Positions 5,282 through 7,095 of a stretch of 7,095 nt of DNA are shown one piece after another (position 1 is the first letter of the stretch; every line of letters begins with the position of its first letter). Below the pieces are notes generated by a model. The model saw only the letters and a list, made by a program, of their open reading frames with translations, was not told where the DNA came from and did not search any database. Origin of the DNA: JBDKTK01 sp039680225 (lineage in GTDB: Bacteria; Desulfobacterota; Syntrophia; Syntrophales; UBA4778); contig JBDKTK010000197.1 in NCBI GenBank assembly GCA_039680225.1, positions 1-7,095 of the forward strand, given 5' to 3'. Position numbers and translations under genes: made by a program.

Positions 5282-6286
5282 TCAGGCACCCTCCCCTTTA
5301 AAAGCCCTCAGCGCCTCTTCTTCCAGCATATTGCCGTTCTTCTGGTACTTGGGGGAGAAATGGAAGAGGACAATGCGCTTCACCCCCGATTTGCGGGCCA
5401 GGTCCCCTGCCTGCCTGGCGGTCAGATGGTATTTCTCTCTCGCCCGCCGGGAATCTTCGTCCAGGAAGGTGGACTCGATGAACAATAATTCCGAACCGCG
5501 TACAAAATCGATAATCCTCCGGCAGTTCTCGTCATTGTACAAGACGTCCGTAACGTATGATATTTTCTCTCCGGAGCTGATCAGGACAAGCTTCTCCTTG
5601 AGCTCGCCCAGGCTCCGTTCGCCTTCATAACCTGATCCGTCCCTGCGGGACCAGATCCTTACGGGCGTGTCGTCCGGCTCGTTCCCCAGGACCTTTCTCT
5701 TGAGGTCAAGCAGCCACTGGCCCGTGGGCAGGCCCATTTCGATGAGCCCGGTCGTTTTGATATTGACCCGGGCTTTTTCTTCCAGGGCGAAGGCCAGGCA
5801 CGGGATCTTGTGGTCGAGAGATATCCCTTTCACCTTATAGAATTCCCCTTCCAGGAGAATCCCGTCGCACATTTCCTGCTCCCCGATTTTTTCAGGCCGG
5901 AAACTGTTTTGCAGCCTGTAACGGAAGGTTTCCTTCCTGCTGTCATGGACCTCCGTAACGTAAATATCGAGGTTGTTCGTGTAATTCTCGATCAGGTTCC
6001 ACGTGTACGAGTTGATTTTCCCCAGGACATTGTCGTTGAACCCCGGGGGGCCGAACAGCCGGACCTGCTTCTCGCGGCCCAGGCACAGCCTCAAAAAGTG
6101 ATCGAACCCGATGAAATGGTCCATGTGGGTGTGCGAGACGAAAATCGCGTTGACCTTCAGAATCTTGCGCGGCGGCAGAGAATGGATATCGCCGAGATCG
6201 AAGAGGATGGCCTCTCCCCGGAAGAGGAATTCCACATATGTCACCGGGTCTCCAAAAGGATCATTTACAAGGCCGGCGCTGAACAT
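5282..6286 (-). CDS. rnz: Ribonuclease Z (tRNase Z, metallo-beta-lactamase fold)
   Basis: Zinc endonuclease expected to cut the 3' trailer from tRNA precursors. The 334-residue protein carries the metallo-beta-lactamase motif SHTHMDH (51-57, with H52, H54, D56 and H57). Further expected metal and catalytic positions are in LDHKIPCLAF (H159), YVTDV (D247), YHLTA (H287) and VLFHFSPKY (H309). The long stretch FIESTFLDEDSRRAREKYHLTARQAG (split by the domain fold) is characteristic of RNase Z rather than of other hydrolases in the superfamily. Two departures: the N-terminus begins MFSAGLVNDPFGDP instead of the usual FLGTG strand, and the family's GIPPGPL-like exosite reads GLPTGQW. The start ATG at 6286 has a strong Shine-Dalgarno, GAGAGGG, about 4 bases upstream. 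It is divergent from the vor genes. Another metallo-hydrolase role cannot be excluded. Confidence 0.88.
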   Translation of the reverse strand: MFSAGLVNDPFGDPVTYVEFLFRGEAILFDLGDIHSLPPRKILKVNAIFVSHTHMDHFIGFDHFLRLCLGREKQVRLFGPPGFNDNVLGKINSYTWNLIENYTNNLDIYVTEVHDSRKETFRYRLQNSFRPEKIGEQEMCDGILLEGEFYKVKGISLDHKIPCLAFALEEKARVNIKTTGLIEMGLPTGQWLLDLKRKVLGNEPDDTPVRIWSRRDGSGYEGERSLGELKEKLVLISSGEKISYVTDVLYNDENCRRIIDFVRGSELLFIESTFLDEDSRRAREKYHLTARQAGDLARKSGVKRIVLFHFSPKYQKNGNMLEEEALRAFKGEGA

Positions 6287-6299
6287 TTGTCCCTCTCAT

Positions 6300-6340
6300 T
6301 TGGCCTGCGGATTGATTAGAAATTAGTTTCTGCGGGCCAA
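6300..6340. promoter_or_regulatory. Long imperfect inverted repeat between rnz and the vor operon
   Basis: TTGGCCTGC (6300-6308) faces GCGGGCCAA (6332-6340), with one mismatch that becomes a G-U pair in plus-strand RNA. Nested inside is AGAAA-TTAG-TTTCT (6318-6331). It covers the spacer and -10 region of a possible rnz promoter, just upstream of the rnz Shine-Dalgarno. It could be an operator, a leader hairpin, or a weak terminator of antisense transcription. No U run follows it. Confidence 0.4.
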
Positions 6341-6348
6341 TTTATCAA
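6320..6348 (-). promoter_or_regulatory. Promoter candidate for rnz
   Basis: On the minus strand TTGATA (6348-6343, 5 of 6) and TAATTT (6325-6320, 3 of 6) are separated by 17 bases. A start near 6313 would leave a leader of about 27 bases before the ATG at 6286. The weak -10 box keeps confidence low. Confidence 0.35.
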
Positions 6349-6396
6349 GCCTCAGGTGAAAAAACAGCTTTAATCAAGTGTTTTTTTATAAATACA

Positions 6397-6402
6397 TTGA
6401 CA
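6397..6402 (+). promoter_or_regulatory. Consensus -35 box upstream of the vor operon
   Basis: TTGACA is a perfect -35 box, placed suitably for the ferredoxin/vorB unit. The best-spaced -10 (TAAGTC, 6420-6425) matches poorly. If it is used, transcription starts after the GTG at 6428, favouring TTG 6455 as the ferredoxin start. An activator-dependent promoter is possible. Confidence 0.35.
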
Positions 6403-6454
6403 ACGCTTCCCATTTTAGCTAAGTCGAGTGCATTCTTTTTTCAAGCGGGTAGTT

Positions 6455-6664
6455 TTGAAGGCTTATATTGAAATAAATTCTGAGCTGTGCAAGGAATGCC
6501 ATCTTTGCATCGGGGTCTGCAAGAAGAACCTGATCGCCCCTGCCAAGGAGTACAATTCCAAAGGCTACCACCCGGTCTGCTTCGATAATTCGGGAGAGTG
6601 CACGGGGTGCACCCTTTGCGCGATGATGTGCCCCGAAGTCGCGATAGAGGTGTACCGTGAATAA
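6455..6664 (+). CDS. 2-oxoacid:ferredoxin oxidoreductase, ferredoxin (delta) subunit, 2x[4Fe-4S]
   Basis: A small ferredoxin-type subunit that passes electrons from the 2-oxoacid oxidoreductase core to soluble ferredoxin in the cytoplasm. From the TTG start it has 69 residues and two cluster motifs: [11 protein letters not shown] (12-22), followed by Lys instead of the usual Pro, and [12 protein letters not shown] (49-60). An extra Cys lies between them in HPVCFDN (C42). The N-terminus [12 protein letters not shown] is typical of KorD/VorC-type subunits, so I chose TTG 6455. A GTG at 6428 in the same frame would give 78 residues. Neither has a good Shine-Dalgarno. The stop overlaps the start of the VorB-type gene by 8 bases, so the two are translationally coupled and probably part of one complex. 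Confidence 0.88.
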   Translation: MKAYIEINSELCKECHLCIGVCKKNLIAPAKEYNSKGYHPVCFDNSGECTGCTLCAMMCPEVAIEVYRE

Positions 6665-7095
6665 GGTCCTCATCCAGGGAAACAGGGTCATAGGCGAAGC
6701 GGCCATCAGGGCCGGCTGCCGTTTTTATGCCGGGTACCCCATAACTCCGCAGAACGAGCTTACCGAATACATGTCGGAGAACCTCAGGAAAGTTGAGGGG
6801 GGGACCTTCATCCAGGGCGAAAGCGAGATTGCATCAATCAATATGGTGCTGGGCGCGAGCGCTGCCGGCGCGAGGGCCATGACATCCTCCTCGAGCCCGG
6901 GCATTTCCCTGAAACAGGAGGGCATCTCGTCGATGGCCGCCGATGAACTGCCGGCCGTAATTGTGAATATCATGCGGGGAAGCCCCGGCCTGGGAAACAT
7001 CCTGCCTTCGCAGGGTGATTACTTTCAGGCCACGAAAGGAGGGGGACACGGAGACTATCGTGTCATAGTCCTCGCACCCGCATCGGTCCAGGAAA
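6657..7095 (+). CDS. vorB: 2-oxoacid:ferredoxin oxidoreductase alpha subunit, VorB/KorA type (runs off the right edge)
   Basis: Alpha subunit of a CoA-dependent 2-oxoacid:ferredoxin oxidoreductase, which decarboxylates a 2-oxoacid (for VorB, branched-chain 2-oxoacids such as 3-methyl-2-oxobutanoate) to acyl-CoA and reduces ferredoxin in anaerobes. The visible 146 residues form the pyruvate:ferredoxin oxidoreductase domain I type fold: [15 protein letters not shown] (25-39), QGESE (53-57) with the conserved Glu near the TPP cofactor, [15 protein letters not shown] (75-89), [24 protein letters not shown] near the edge. GTG 6657 is chosen because GAGG lies 6 bases upstream and MNKVLIQGN is the usual N-terminus. 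Substrate preference between VorB and KorA cannot be decided from this part, though the wording of the motifs resembles VorB. The TPP-binding beta and the gamma subunit should follow downstream. Confidence 0.9.
   Translation, partial: MNKVLIQGNRVIGEAAIRAGCRFYAGYPITPQNELTEYMSENLRKVEGGTFIQGESEIASINMVLGASAAGARAMTSSSSPGISLKQEGISSMAADELPAVIVNIMRGSPGLGNILPSQGDYFQATKGGGHGDYRVIVLAPASVQE

Noticed and set aside
5810..6319. 169-residue plus-strand open frame opposite rnz
   Set aside because: Shadow of rnz; composition rich in charged residues and no family resemblance.
1..7095. Phage, transposon, CRISPR or defence island
   Set aside because: No integrase, transposase, repeat array or defence-type gene is visible. 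All large genes belong to core or common metabolic families, and codon use looks even across the window.

Overview
This 7.1 kb window looks like ordinary bacterial chromosome. Gene density is high, GC content is moderate to high, spacers are short and strands alternate. I see no mobile element, CRISPR array, rRNA or tRNA. Several genes resemble forms common in anaerobic Desulfobacterota/Nitrospirota-type bacteria: a VorB-type 2-oxoacid:ferredoxin oxidoreductase with its ferredoxin subunit, an RNase Z with an 'NDPFGDP' N-terminus, a short RmlC-like epimerase, an orphan UpxY/RfaH-like NusG paralogue and a tiny Cys protein. That placement is inference from protein resemblance only.

Layout. On the minus strand, from right to left, an RmlC-type sugar epimerase and a prepilin peptidase (PilD) form a tight pair. 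They are followed by a separate 49-residue Cys protein with its own promoter candidate and a clear intrinsic terminator, and then by the start of argS, which runs off the left edge. Divergent from the epimerase is ribD (riboflavin synthesis), which runs tail-to-tail into a COG2509-type FAD-dependent oxidoreductase on the minus strand. Divergent from that is a NusG-family antiterminator, which runs tail-to-tail into ribonuclease Z on the minus strand. Divergent from rnz, a ferredoxin subunit and the VorB-type alpha subunit of a 2-oxoacid:ferredoxin oxidoreductase start an operon that leaves the right edge.

The genes do not form one pathway; the window is a set of short, independent transcription units. 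Three themes recur: cell surface and secretion (epimerase, PilD, possibly the RfaH-like antiterminator), flavin metabolism (ribD and an FAD enzyme) and anaerobic 2-oxoacid oxidation (vor genes). No clearly new multi-gene system is visible. The points most worth following are regulatory and architectural: a symmetric back-to-back divergent promoter at ribD/rmlC, palindromes in two other divergent spacers, two convergent gene pairs that meet in the same zero-gap TGATCA, a self-contained 49-codon Cys gene, and an antiterminator with no operon to control in cis.
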